Shown: piece by piece, positions 34,139 through 43,275 of the stretch
Numbering within the stretch: the first letter of the stretch is position 1
How the letters are laid out: each line of letters starts with the position of its first letter
Assembly: GCF_014203735.1 (NCBI RefSeq)
Contig: NZ_JACHJQ010000006.1
Coordinates: forward strand, 124,001-188,000
DNA length: 64,000 nucleotides
Direction of reading: 5' to 3'
Source of the DNA: Actinophytocola algeriensis
Lineage (GTDB): Bacteria; Actinomycetota; Actinomycetes; Mycobacteriales; Pseudonocardiaceae
Notes under the pieces: model-generated
Databases searched by the model: none
Told to the model about the DNA's origin: nothing
The model's input: the letters and a program-made list of their open reading frames with translations, nothing else
Position numbers and translations under genes: made by a program

Positions 34139-37100
34139 CAGCCTGACGCGGTGTACACGACCGCGTGCGTGTCCGGTGCGCCCCAGGCGAGTTCCCGCAG
34201 CAGCGCGAGCGGTCCCTCGTCGGGGTCGATGAGCTTGATGCCGCGCGCGACGTAGGAGCGCATCAGCTCCGGCGTCACCATGCCACCGTTGGTCTCCCCG
34301 GCCGCCCACGGTCCCCAGTGGACGGTCAGCCCGCGGCGGTCCGGGGTGGACCAGCGGCGGCCGAGTGCCTCGAGCGCGTCGTTGGCGGCGGCGTAGTCGG
34401 ACTGGCCGCGGTTGCCGAGCGCGGCGGCGATGCTGCCGAACAGGACCGCGAACCTCGGCCGGCCTTCCTGGAGTGTGCCGACCGTGTCGAGGAGTGTCGC
34501 CGCACCGTCCACTTTGGTGCCGAAGACCCGGCGGAACGACTCGACGGTCTTGTCGGCGACGAGCTTGTCCTCGATGATCCCGGCGGCGTAGACGACGCCG
34601 TCGAGCCGGCCGTGGTCGGCGTGGACCCGTTTGACGGTGGCACGCAGGGCTTCCGCGTCGCGCACGTCGACGCAGTGGTAGCGCACCTCGCTGCCGAGTT
34701 CTTCGAGAGTCGCGATCGTGCCCGCGACCTCCTGCCCGGCGAGCGCGGCGGCGACGGCCCGCTCGATCTCGGCCGGTGCGGTCATGCCCGCGTCGATGAA
34801 GGCCTTCCGCAGTTCGTCGCGGGTGCCGGTGGTGGGGTCGGCCGGCTGGGGCGTGCGGCCGACCAGCTCGATCCGGCACCGCGCGGCCGCGGCGAGGGTG
34901 CGGGCGAACCGGGCGGTGATGCCGCGGGCGCCGCCGACGAGGAGGACGACGGAGTCGCGGCCGAGCCCGGCGGCCCGCGCTTCGGCGGCACCGTCGCCGG
35001 CCGGTCCCGCGCCGGTGGCACCGAGGGTGCCGAGCCCGACAGGCCGCAGGCGCAGGACGGCCCTGGCTTTGTCATGCAGGACAACGGGTTCGCCGGTGGG
35101 TGCGGCGAGTTCCGCGACGATCGCGGTGGCCGGGTCGGCGGTCTCGACGAGGGTCACGGTGGTGTCCGGGTACTCGCGGGCGACCGACCGGAAGAAGCCG
35201 CGGAGCCCGGTGGGTGCGCCGGGTGCCTGGACGCCGAGCAGCCGCTTCGGTCCGCGGGCGAGCACCTGCTGGAAGAGCGGGAACGCCTCGGGCAGCGGCT
35301 CGTCACCGGCGAGGTAGACGACCGTGTCGGCGGTGTCGTTGACGGTGGCTCCCGCAGTTCGCAGCGCGTCGGCGAGTTCGACAGCCGGTCCGTCGCGGAG
35401 CACGGTGACGGTGGTGTCCTCGGGCAGTGCGTCGTCCGTGGCCGGCACCTCCTCGGCGACCAGTTCGAGCCGCTCCGGCGCGACGACCGAGCCGTCGCCC
35501 TCCTCCTGCGGCCCGTCGAGCAGAGCGACGATGGCGGCGGCGGTGCGGGCGGCACCGAACGACTCCACGTCCCCGGCCGCCAACCCGAGACGTGCGGCCA
35601 GCTCTCCCGCGATCTCCGTCCGCTTGATGGAGTCGATGCTCAGGTCCGCCTCCAGATCCAACTGGGGATCGATCATCTCGGCGGGGTAACCGGTCCGCTC
35701 CGCGATCACCGCGAGCACGGTGTCCAGCACGGACTCCTCGACGGGCTCGGGTACCACCACGGGAGACGGTGCGAGAGCGGGCGCCGGCACCGGTGCCGGC
35801 GCCGGTACCTGCGCGCCGCCGAGGTAGCTCATCAGCACGTCCCGCTGCGCGGCGACCAGCTCGCGGCTGCTGCGGAGGAACTCGGCGACGAGGGCGTCGG
35901 ACGACTGTTGCGACATGACCAACTCCGGGACTCGACGGGCAGGTTGCAGAGCACCGGGAACGACCGCACCGTCCACCCGGCGGACCAGCTGCCCGTCGAC
36001 CGTCCAGGCCGGCGGATCGGGCAGCGGCACCACGTTCGGATCACGCACGTCCCGGCCCGCGAACAGCGGCCCGGTCCGCAGGTCCACCCCGGCCACGGCG
36101 AGCCGGGCGACGGCGGTCAGCAGCCCCGCGAGCCCGGGCCGCTCCTCCAGCGCGACTGTCTTGTGTGGACGGTCGCCGAGGGTGGCCAGGACCAGCCCGC
36201 TCAGCACGCGACCGGGACCGACCTCGACGAAGGTGCGAATGCCTGCGTCGTACATGGCACCGACCTGGTCGGCGAACCGCACGGGCGCACCGATCTGGGC
36301 GGCCAGCTCGGCCCGCACGTCAGCGGGATAGGGCGCCGCGGTCCGGTTCGACCACACCGTCAGCTCGGGCGGCCGCACGTCGAGCCCGGCCAGCGTCTCG
36401 GCGAACACGGCACCGGCCCCTGCGACGAGCGGACTGTGGAACGCACACGCGACGGGGATCGGCCTGGCCGTCAACCCGGCGGCCCGCAACGCCTCCACCG
36501 CCGCGGCGACCGCCGCGCCCGACCCGGAGATGACGGTCTGCTGAGGGGAGTTGAGGTTGGCGAGAACAACGGGGAGATCGTGGAGAAGGGACCCGATCGT
36601 CGCTTCGTCGGCGGTGACCGCGGCCATCGTGCCCGGGTCGCCGTCGCGGACCGCCGCCAGGATCGCCGACGCGCGGGCCGCGCTCGCCGCGGGCAGGTCG
36701 GCGGGGTCCAGCGCGCCCGCCACCGTCAACGCCACCAGTTCGCCGTAGCTGTGGCCCGCCACCGCGTCCGGGCGGATGCCCAGCCCCGCCAGCACCTCCG
36801 CCGCCGCCAGTTCCACCATCCCCAGCACGGGCTGGGCCACCGCCGTGTCCGTCACCCGGGCCTGCTGTGCGGCGGCCGTGTCCGCGTCGAACGCCGTCGG
36901 CGGGTACAGCGCCCCGGCCCACCGCGCATCCAGGTGCCGGTGCAGCTCCGGGAACGCGACGAACAGCTCCGCCAGCATCCCCGGCCGCTGACTCCCCTGC
37001 CCCGGGAACAGGAACGCGACGCCACCGCCGACGGGCGTCCGCACGAACAACCCCGCCGCCGGGTCGTGCTCACCCGCCGCCGCACGCGTGAGCAGAGCCG

Positions 37101-40100
37101 TCAGCTCCGCCAGTGACGACGCCACCACCGCGATCCGCACCGGGTCGCCGCGTTCGGCCGCCAGGTCGCTGCGCCGGGACGCGCTCGCCGCCAGGTCCCG
37201 CAGCCGCACGCCGTCCCCGGCCGGCCCCAGCAGCGCCTCGGCGGCCCGGCGTGCGGTGTCGTCGTCCTGACCGCGGAACGTGAACAACTCCGCGGGCCAC
37301 TCGTCGAGTGCGTGCGCCGCGGGTGCCTGTGCGTGCGCTCGCAACACCACGTGGAAGTTGGTGCCCCCGAACCCGAACGCGCTCACCCCGGCGATCCGCC
37401 GCGCCGGTTCGGCCACCCACGGACTGGCCGACGTGTGGAACACGAACGGGCTGTCCTGGCCCCACGCCGCGTTCGGCGACGTCAGGTTCCTCGTCGGCGG
37501 CACCACCCCGTGGTGGACGGCGAGGGCCGCCTTGATCAGGCCGGCCAGCCCCGCCGCGCACTTCGTGTGCCCGATCTGCGACTTCACCGACCCCAGCGCG
37601 CACGAACCCGGCGACGCACCCGCGGCACCGAACACGTCGGTCAGCGTCGCCAGTTCGGTGCGGTCGCCGACGACCGTCCCGGTGCCGTGCGCCTCGACCA
37701 GCCCCACCTCCGCCGGTGACACACCCGCGTTGCGGTAGGCGCGGGTCAGCGCGGCCCGCTGGCCCTCCGGCCGCGGCGCCGTGAGGCCCAGCGCACGGCC
37801 GTCGCTCGCGCTGCCGACGCCGTCGATCACCGCGTAGATCCGGTCGCCGTCGCGTTCGGCGTCGGCCAGTCGCTTCAGCACCACGCACGCCACGCCCTCG
37901 CCAAGCGCGATGCCGTCCGCCGCCGCGTCGAACGTGGCCGAGCGGCCGGACGGGGAGAGCGCGTGGACCGACGAGAACAGCAGGTAGTCGTTGATGCCGT
38001 TGTGCAGGTCGGCGCCGCCGCACAGCACGAGGTCGCTGGTGGCGGCCGTCAGCTCCTTGCACGCCACGTCGACCGCGGTCAGCGACGACGCGCACGCCGC
38101 GTCGACCGTGTAGTTCGCGCCGCCCAGGTTGAGCCGGTTCGCGATCCGGCCCGCGATGACGTTCGCGAGCATGCCTGGGAACGAGTCCTCGGTCAGCTCC
38201 GGCAGCTGCTCCGCGAGCCCGTCCGGCAGCGAGCCGAGGTAGCCGGGCAGCACCGTCCGCAACGTGGTCGCGTTCGACAGGTCGCTGCCCGCCTCCGCAC
38301 CGAACACCACCGACGTGCGGTCGTGCGCGGCGTCGGCGTACCCCGCGTCCGTGAGCGCACGCCGCGCCGCCTCCAGCGCGAGGAGCTGCACCGGCTCGAT
38401 GTGCGCCAACGAGGCGGGCGGGATGCCGTAGCTCAGCGGGTCGAACGGGATCTCCGGCAGGAACCCGCCCCACCTCGACGGGGTGCGATCACCTGCCTCG
38501 TCACCGCTGCCGAAGTAGACGGACGGGTCCCAGCGGTGTGCGGGCACCTCGGTCACGGAGTCCGTGCCCGCCACCACGTTCGCCCAGTACGTCGCGAGGT
38601 CCGGGGCGCCGGGGAACATGGCCGACATACCGACGATCGCGATCCGCAACGGTTCTGGCGACGGCTCGGCCGCCGGTTCGTCGCGCAGCTGCACCGCCCG
38701 CCGGGTGAAGAACGCCGCCGCGCCCTCGGTCACCGACCGGTGCAGCGCGGCGACCGTCGTGACGCGATCCCGCAGCACGGCGACCTCACCGGCCATGAAC
38801 ATGCCCTCGGCGGCCTGCCGGTCCTCGCCGACCGCACGCAGCTCGTCGCCGACGCGCTCGATACCCTTGCTGGCCACGCGAAGCCGCCCGATGTTGAGCT
38901 GTTCGAGCCGCTCCCACACCTCCCGCTCCGGCACCCCGTCCGCACGCAGCGCGGCGGCCGTGCGCGCGAAGTCGGCGGTGAACCCGCTGTGGACGCACCG
39001 GGTCGCGTGGCCCGGCGCGGTCTCGAGCAGGTCGGTCCGCGCGGCGGCGACGACCTGGCGCTGGAACAGCGGCCGGATCGCGCCGGACGCGACCGCCTCC
39101 TCGGTGAACAGGTACGCGGTGCCCATGAGCACCCCGACCTCGACGCCGGCACGGACGAGGGGCGCGGCCATCGCGGCGATCATCGCGACGGACACCTCGT
39201 CGTGCACGCCGCCCGCGAACAGCACCGCGGGCGGCGTGCCTCCCTCTTCCACGTGCCCCCGAACCACCTCGAGCTGGCTCTGCCAGAGAGGAAAGCTGTT
39301 GCGCGGCCCCACGTGCCCGCCGCACTCGGCGCCCTCGAACACGAACCGGCGCGCACCGGCGGCGAGGAACTGGCGCAGCAGCCCGGGTGACGGCACGTGC
39401 AGGTAGGTGGTGATGCCGTCGGCCTCCAGCGCGGCGGCCTGCGCGGGACGGCCGCCCGCGATGATCGCGTGGGTCGGCCGCAGCTCCCGCACCACGTCGA
39501 GCTGCGCGGTGCGGATCTCCTCGGCCGCGAACCCGAGGATGCCGACGCCCCACGGCCGGTCGCCGAGCAGCTCCCTGGTGCGGGTGAGCACGTCGCGCGT
39601 CTGGTCCGCTGTGGACAGTGCGAGCGCGAGGAACGGCAGCCCGCCCTCGCCCGCGACGGCGGCGGCGAACGCGGGCTGGTCGCTCACGCGGGTCATCGGC
39701 CCCTGCGCGACGGGCAACGCGGTACCCAGCGCCGGGCCGCCGGTGGTCAGCGCGTCGGCGGGTGCCTGGTCGGCGACCGCGGCACGCACCGCGGCCCGGA
39801 TGCCGCGCACGGCGGCGCCGACCGAGGGCCAGCGGGTCGCGAACGACGTGGCGAGCCCGACGTCCTGCCCGGCCGGGAGGTCGCCCCGCCCGCGCCGCAG
39901 TACCCGGAACCCGTGGCGCACCTCGGTTTCCGACCCGTCAAGGCCGCGGAGCGCGCCGGTCGCGGCCGTGGGGAGCCCGGCGTCGGCGTACAGCGCGAAC
40001 TGGGTGTCGAGCACGACCCCGGCCGCGCCACCGACGACCGCGGCGGCCGCGGTGTCCGGCCCGATGCCGCCCCACGCCCACACCGGCACGCCGATCCCGG

Positions 40101-40551
40101 GGTCGGCGAGCAGCTGCTGCAGGAGCACGAACGTGCCCAGTTCCCCTGTCACACCACCGCATTCGGCGCCGCGGGCGAGCAGCCCGGCCGCGCCCGCGGC
40201 GACCGCGGCCCGCGCGGCGGCGACCGAGCCGACCTCGGCGAGGACGGTCCGGCCGGGGAACTCGGCGGCGGCGCGGCCGGGGTCGGCGAGCAGGACGACG
40301 TGCGCGGACTCCGGCAGCTCGCCGAACGTCACACCGGGCCGGATCCGCACCCCGAACGGGTGCGGTGACCAGGCGGCCGTGCGGTCGAGGAGTTCACCCG
40401 CCCGCCGGGCGTCGCCGGCGGGGAGTTCGAGCACCCCGAGCGCGCCCGCGGCGGTCGCGGCGGCGGTGAGACGGGGTGATGGCTGGTGCACAGGGTTGAC
40501 GACGATGACAAGCCCGCGTGCGGAAGTGACGTCGTTCTCGCGGTGAAGCAT
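34135..40551 (-). CDS. Iterative PKS A: tandem NPD/ER-KS-AT-ACP-KR (PUFA-synthase-like)
   Basis: A 2138-residue megasynthase. Two FMN TIM-barrel domains of the 2-nitropropane-dioxygenase/PfaD type fill about residues 15-600; each has a GAECGG motif, and the second opens LPVAQGPMTRVSD. KS starts near 637, with active Cys DAACASS near 819 and GSVKSQIGHTKCAAG. AT follows with GHSYGEL near 1267 and CAFHSP. A Pro/Ala-rich linker leads to one ACP with ADLSIDSIKRTEI near 1640, a PUFA-type motif. The KR (VGGARGITARFA near 1873; SDYAAAND) ends the chain. ATG at 40551 follows cgggag. PfaD-like domains act as enoyl reductases in PUFA synthases, so A and B together could run full reduction cycles. The product is unknown. 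Confidence 0.9.
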   Translation of the reverse strand: MLHRENDVTSARGLVIVVNPVHQPSPRLTAAATAAGALGVLELPAGDARRAGELLDRTAAWSPHPFGVRIRPGVTFGELPESAHVVLLADPGRAAAEFPGRTVLAEVGSVAAARAAVAAGAAGLLARGAECGGVTGELGTFVLLQQLLADPGIGVPVWAWGGIGPDTAAAAVVGGAAGVVLDTQFALYADAGLPTAATGALRGLDGSETEVRHGFRVLRRGRGDLPAGQDVGLATSFATRWPSVGAAVRGIRAAVRAAVADQAPADALTTGGPALGTALPVAQGPMTRVSDQPAFAAAVAGEGGLPFLALALSTADQTRDVLTRTRELLGDRPWGVGILGFAAEEIRTAQLDVVRELRPTHAIIAGGRPAQAAALEADGITTYLHVPSPGLLRQFLAAGARRFVFEGAECGGHVGPRNSFPLWQSQLEVVRGHVEEGGTPPAVLFAGGVHDEVSVAMIAAMAAPLVRAGVEVGVLMGTAYLFTEEAVASGAIRPLFQRQVVAAARTDLLETAPGHATRCVHSGFTADFARTAAALRADGVPEREVWERLEQLNIGRLRVASKGIERVGDELRAVGEDRQAAEGMFMAGEVAVLRDRVTTVAALHRSVTEGAAAFFTRRAVQLRDEPAAEPSPEPLRIAIVGMSAMFPGAPDLATYWANVVAGTDSVTEVPAHRWDPSVYFGSGDEAGDRTPSRWGGFLPEIPFDPLSYGIPPASLAHIEPVQLLALEAARRALTDAGYADAAHDRTSVVFGAEAGSDLSNATTLRTVLPGYLGSLPDGLAEQLPELTEDSFPGMLANVIAGRIANRLNLGGANYTVDAACASSLTAVDVACKELTAATSDLVLCGGADLHNGINDYLLFSSVHALSPSGRSATFDAAADGIALGEGVACVVLKRLADAERDGDRIYAVIDGVGSASDGRALGLTAPRPEGQRAALTRAYRNAGVSPAEVGLVEAHGTGTVVGDRTELATLTDVFGAAGASPGSCALGSVKSQIGHTKCAAGLAGLIKAALAVHHGVVPPTRNLTSPNAAWGQDSPFVFHTSASPWVAEPARRIAGVSAFGFGGTNFHVVLRAHAQAPAAHALDEWPAELFTFRGQDDDTARRAAEALLGPAGDGVRLRDLAASASRRSDLAAERGDPVRIAVVASSLAELTALLTRAAAGEHDPAAGLFVRTPVGGGVAFLFPGQGSQRPGMLAELFVAFPELHRHLDARWAGALYPPTAFDADTAAAQQARVTDTAVAQPVLGMVELAAAEVLAGLGIRPDAVAGHSYGELVALTVAGALDPADLPAASAARASAILAAVRDGDPGTMAAVTADEATIGSLLHDLPVVLANLNSPQQTVISGSGAAVAAAVEALRAAGLTARPIPVACAFHSPLVAGAGAVFAETLAGLDVRPPELTVWSNRTAAPYPADVRAELAAQIGAPVRFADQVGAMYDAGIRTFVEVGPGRVLSGLVLATLGDRPHKTVALEERPGLAGLLTAVARLAVAGVDLRTGPLFAGRDVRDPNVVPLPDPPAWTVDGQLVRRVDGAVVPGALQPARRVPELVMSQQSSDALVAEFLRSSRELVAAQRDVLMSYLGGAQVPAPAPVPAPALAPSPVVVPEPVEESVLDTVLAVIAERTGYPAEMIDPQLDLEADLSIDSIKRTEIAGELAARLGLAAGDVESFGAARTAAAIVALLDGPQEEGDGSVVAPERLELVAEEVPATDDALPEDTTVTVLRDGPAVELADALRTAGATVNDTADTVVYLAGDEPLPEAFPLFQQVLARGPKRLLGVQAPGAPTGLRGFFRSVAREYPDTTVTLVETADPATAIVAELAAPTGEPVVLHDKARAVLRLRPVGLGTLGATGAGPAGDGAAEARAAGLGRDSVVLLVGGARGITARFARTLAAAARCRIELVGRTPQPADPTTGTRDELRKAFIDAGMTAPAEIERAVAAALAGQEVAGTIATLEELGSEVRYHCVDVRDAEALRATVKRVHADHGRLDGVVYAAGIIEDKLVADKTVESFRRVFGTKVDGAATLLDTVGTLQEGRPRFAVLFGSIAAALGNRGQSDYAAANDALEALGRRWSTPDRRGLTVHWGPWAAGETNGGMVTPELMRSYVARGIKLIDPDEGPLALLRELAWGAPDTHAVVYTASGW

Positions 40552-41022
40552 CAGCACTCCCGACAAGCACGATGGATGACGGTGCGTACTCAACTGACAG
40601 CGGGCAGGAACGGTCAACCAACGAAAGGACCGCCACCAGATGGGCGAGCACGGGCGCAGACGCACCGCGCACCACCGCGCGCACGCTCTGAGCAGTGCGT
40701 TCTCCCGACCGTCACCCGAGCGGGGAGGAACGGGTGCCGCCAACCGTCCCACACCACCTGTCGCCTTTCACGTTCGCGAACCGAATTCCCCGTGTTCCCG
40801 GTTGTCATCTGATTGCGTGACACTCGCGCCGCATTGTCAATTCCGCTTGAATTGGGCATTAATGCGACTGGAGGACCGGCCCGGTCCAGCGCGTTCGCCA
40901 CCACCACCGCGGCACGAGCCGTATTCCAGGATTCCCCGGCAGGAACGGCGTGGCTATTTTCGCCTTGTCGCCTCGGCTCAATCCCGGCGTCGGTGCTCGC
41001 GCGTACTCGCAGGAGGGACAAC
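40552..41022. promoter_or_regulatory. Divergent control region of the PKS operon and P450 gene
   Basis: 471 bp between the PKS A start (minus) and the P450-like start (plus). No convincing gene lies in it. The middle, around 40780-40860, is AT-richer (gcgaaccgaattccccgtg, gtcaattccgcttgaattgg) and probably holds both promoters. The SARP activator may bind here, but I see no clear heptamer repeats. Confidence 0.5.
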
Positions 41023-42084
41023 ATGATCGGGTTCAGCACCGCCCCCAGCACGACGGTCGACAGCAGGGGCGGCACGTGCATGTACTCGCAGATCGACACG
41101 CTGCGCGCGCAGGGACCCGCGGTCGCCGCCGAGTTCCCGGAGGGCTTCCGCGCCTGGGTCGTCACCCGAGGCGAGGTGGTGCGGCGGCTGCTGCCGCACC
41201 CCGGGGTGTCGCGCGACCTGAAGAAGAACGTGCCCGGCTACGAGCCCGGTGAGGTCAAGTGGCTGTCGCCGTGGGTGGACGTGGAGTCGATGTCCACCGC
41301 CGAGGGCCGCGAGCACCAGCGGCTGCGCGAGCTGGTGGCGCCCGCGCTGACCCCGGAGCGGATCGACGCGATGCGCCCGCGCCTGGAGGAGATCGCCGCG
41401 AACCTGCTCGACGACCTCGAGACCCGGCCCCCGGACGAACCCCTTGACCTGCACACCGCGTACTCGCAGCAGCTGCCGACGCGGCTGCAGTGCGACCTGT
41501 ACGGCGTGCCGGAAGACCTGCGGCCGGAGGTGCTGCGGATCCTGCGCGTGGTGCTCAACACCGACAACGTGCCGGCGGAGGAGTCGGCGGCGGTCTTCAC
41601 CGACATGAACGTCGCGATGCGCACGCTGATCGACCTGAAGCGCCGCGAGCCTGCCGACGACCTGACGAGTTTCCTGCTCGCCGCCCGCCTCGACGGCGAG
41701 GCGCCGCTGAGCGAGCAGGAGCTGGTGGACATGCTGTTCCCGCTGATCGGTGACGGCAGCCAGACCACGGTGTCGCTGATCGACCACACCGTGCGCGAGC
41801 TGCTCGCCAACCCGGACCAGCTGAAGACCGTGCTGGCCGACCCGTCCCGCATCGACCGCGAGAACGAGGAACACATCGCGTTCGGCGCGGGCCCGCACTT
41901 CTGCCCCGGTGCCCGGCTCGCCCGGCTCGCGGCGCACGTCGCCGTGCCCGCGTTGTTCGCCAGGTTCCCCGACCTCGCGCTCGCCGTCGCACCGGACGAG
42001 GTCCGGTCTCCGCACTCGTTCATCGCGAACGACGTCGCCGCGCTGCCGGTGGTGTTGCGGCATCGCGCGGTGAAGGCCGCGTGA
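41023..42084 (+). CDS. Cytochrome P450 homologue lacking the ExxR/meander region
   Basis: A 353-residue P450-family protein; normal bacterial members have about 400. The N-terminal half is ordinary, with the I-helix near PLIGDGSQTTVSLIDHTV and the heme loop FGAGPHFCPGARLAR with its Cys ligand. Between them, LADPSRIDRENEEHIAFGAG joins regions normally separated by some 65-70 residues. That missing part should hold the K-helix ExxR, the beta-sheet lining the pocket and most of the meander. The frame is unbroken, so it is an in-frame deletion, not a frameshift. ATG at 41023 follows a strong aggaggg. The product may be inactive, or may have become a non-catalytic partner. It is coupled to the next gene. 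Confidence 0.85.
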   Translation: MIGFSTAPSTTVDSRGGTCMYSQIDTLRAQGPAVAAEFPEGFRAWVVTRGEVVRRLLPHPGVSRDLKKNVPGYEPGEVKWLSPWVDVESMSTAEGREHQRLRELVAPALTPERIDAMRPRLEEIAANLLDDLETRPPDEPLDLHTAYSQQLPTRLQCDLYGVPEDLRPEVLRILRVVLNTDNVPAEESAAVFTDMNVAMRTLIDLKRREPADDLTSFLLAARLDGEAPLSEQELVDMLFPLIGDGSQTTVSLIDHTVRELLANPDQLKTVLADPSRIDRENEEHIAFGAGPHFCPGARLARLAAHVAVPALFARFPDLALAVAPDEVRSPHSFIANDVAALPVVLRHRAVKAA

Positions 42085-42593
42085 ACATGACCGACAGCCC
42101 GGCAGCCCGCACCCGCCGGTTGCTCGACGAAGCGAGATACCTGTCGCTCGCGACCGTGTCCACCGACGAGCACCCGTGGTCGGCGGTGCTCCAGTACGCG
42201 TGGCTCGCCGACCCGCTGCGGTTCCTGTTCGGCTCGGCCACGCAGTCGCGGCACAGCATGGACATCGCGGCCCGCCCACTGGTCAGCGGCTCGCTGTTCA
42301 CCTCGGGCGGCGCGCTGATGGCGGTGGACGGCGCGCAGTTCGCGGGCGTGTGCCGTGAACTGTCCACAGAGGAGGTTGAGCTGTACCACGCGACGTTCTA
42401 CGACGCGGTGCTGCCCGACGCCGCTGACCGTGCCGAGTGGACACTCCCGGTGTCGGCGCTGGTGGCTCCGGCTCCGCACCGGCTGTACCTGGTGGAGGTC
42501 GAGCAGTGGTGGCTCGTCGACACTCGCACGTGGGCGGAGGACCGCATCGACCGGCGCGCCGAGGTGCCGCTGTCCGCGCTGTCTGGCATGTAG
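42081..42593 (+). CDS. FMN-binding split-barrel (PNPOx-like) protein
   Basis: A 170-residue protein of the pyridoxamine-phosphate-oxidase-like/flavin reductase fold: ARYLSLATVSTDEHPWSAVLQYAW, then SATQSRHSMDIAARPLVSGSLF, the usual FMN-binding strands. GTG at 42081 overlaps the P450 stop (GTGA); ATG at 42087 is an alternative with better spacing from gaagg. Family members reduce flavins, F420 substrates or act as heme-binding proteins. Coupling to the P450-like gene suggests a joint redox role, or a leftover of one if the P450 is dead. Confidence 0.75.
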   Translation: MNMTDSPAARTRRLLDEARYLSLATVSTDEHPWSAVLQYAWLADPLRFLFGSATQSRHSMDIAARPLVSGSLFTSGGALMAVDGAQFAGVCRELSTEEVELYHATFYDAVLPDAADRAEWTLPVSALVAPAPHRLYLVEVEQWWLVDTRTWAEDRIDRRAEVPLSALSGM

Positions 42594-42613
42594 GGCTGGT
42601 CCGCAAGGGGTCT

Positions 42614-43264
42614 TCAACCGACGCGTCTGCGGACCAGTGCCATGTCCTCTTCTGGCAGGGCGTCGGCTACCAGGAGGCGGGGCAGCAGGTCGGGGGCGGT
42701 GGTGAACGCGCGGAACGCCAGCGCGACGGTCACGTCGTGGTCGGGTCGGTGCACCACCTCGATCGGGTCGCCCGCGCGGATCTCGCCGGGTTCGAGCACG
42801 CGGAAGTAGGCGCCCGGTTCGGCCGCGGCGGTGAAGGTCTTGATCCAGCCGCGCTCGGCCATCCAGCCCTGGAACGTGCCGCACGGGGTGCGTGGGCACG
42901 ACACCTCGAGCAGCAGGTCGGGGCCGACTCGCCACCGCTCGCCGACCAGTGCCGCGTCCACGTCGACGCCGAGTGTGGTCAGGTTCTCGCCGAACACGCC
43001 GTCGGACAGTGGTTTGCCCAGTCGTTCGGCCCAGCGGTCGAGGGCTTCGCGCGAGTAGGCGTACACGGCCTGGTCGTCGCCGCCGTGGTGGGCGATGTCG
43101 TACACCCGGTCGCCCGCGAGCCCGACGGCACCGGTGCCCTTCGGTCCTGGTGCGTGCACCGCGACCGGGCCTGGCACGGGCCTCTTGTCGATCCCCGTGG
43201 TGCCGGAGGTCTTCCACGGGTTTTCCCTCGGCACGCCGATGTTCACTGACTTGAGGACGGGCAT
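42614..43264 (-). CDS. MOSC-domain protein
   Basis: A 216-residue protein of the MOSC family (molybdenum cofactor sulfurase C-terminal domain, YiiM type). The signature GLAGDRVYDIAHHGGDDQAVYAY starts near residue 45, and the conserved Cys lies in LLEVSCPRTPCGTF near residue 118. YiiM-like proteins help reduce N-hydroxylated compounds in other bacteria. ATG at 43264 is preferred to a long upstream frame. It is convergent with the PNPOx-like gene and 11 bases downstream of the TenA-like gene. No direct link to the PKS pathway is evident. Confidence 0.87.
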   Translation of the reverse strand: MPVLKSVNIGVPRENPWKTSGTTGIDKRPVPGPVAVHAPGPKGTGAVGLAGDRVYDIAHHGGDDQAVYAYSREALDRWAERLGKPLSDGVFGENLTTLGVDVDAALVGERWRVGPDLLLEVSCPRTPCGTFQGWMAERGWIKTFTAAAEPGAYFRVLEPGEIRAGDPIEVVHRPDHDVTVALAFRAFTTAPDLLPRLLVADALPEEDMALVRRRVG

Positions 43265-43275
43265 ACCCGGCGATG

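Noticed and set aside
29882-34255. Long open frame on the plus strand opposite PKS B
   Set aside because: The minus strand has complete KS, AT, DH and PPTase motifs. The plus frame is a GC-driven shadow without domains.
34139-34879. N-terminal extension of PKS B
   Set aside because: It overlaps the KR domain of PKS A and reads as low-complexity Arg/Gly sequence. GTG at 34138 overlaps the PKS A stop and opens the KS domain.
34165-37116. Long open frame on the plus strand opposite PKS A
   Set aside because: Same reason; the KR, ACP and AT motifs are on the minus strand.
27572-41022. Enediyne cluster
   Set aside because: Enediyne PksE carries KS-AT-ACP-KR-DH-PPTase in one chain with a characteristic partner set. 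Here the domains are split in two proteins with PfaD-like domains and no enediyne companion genes are seen.
41840-41885. Frameshift explaining the short P450
   Set aside because: The reading frame runs unbroken across the junction and none of the other frames shows the missing K-helix, so it is an in-frame deletion or an assembly collapse.
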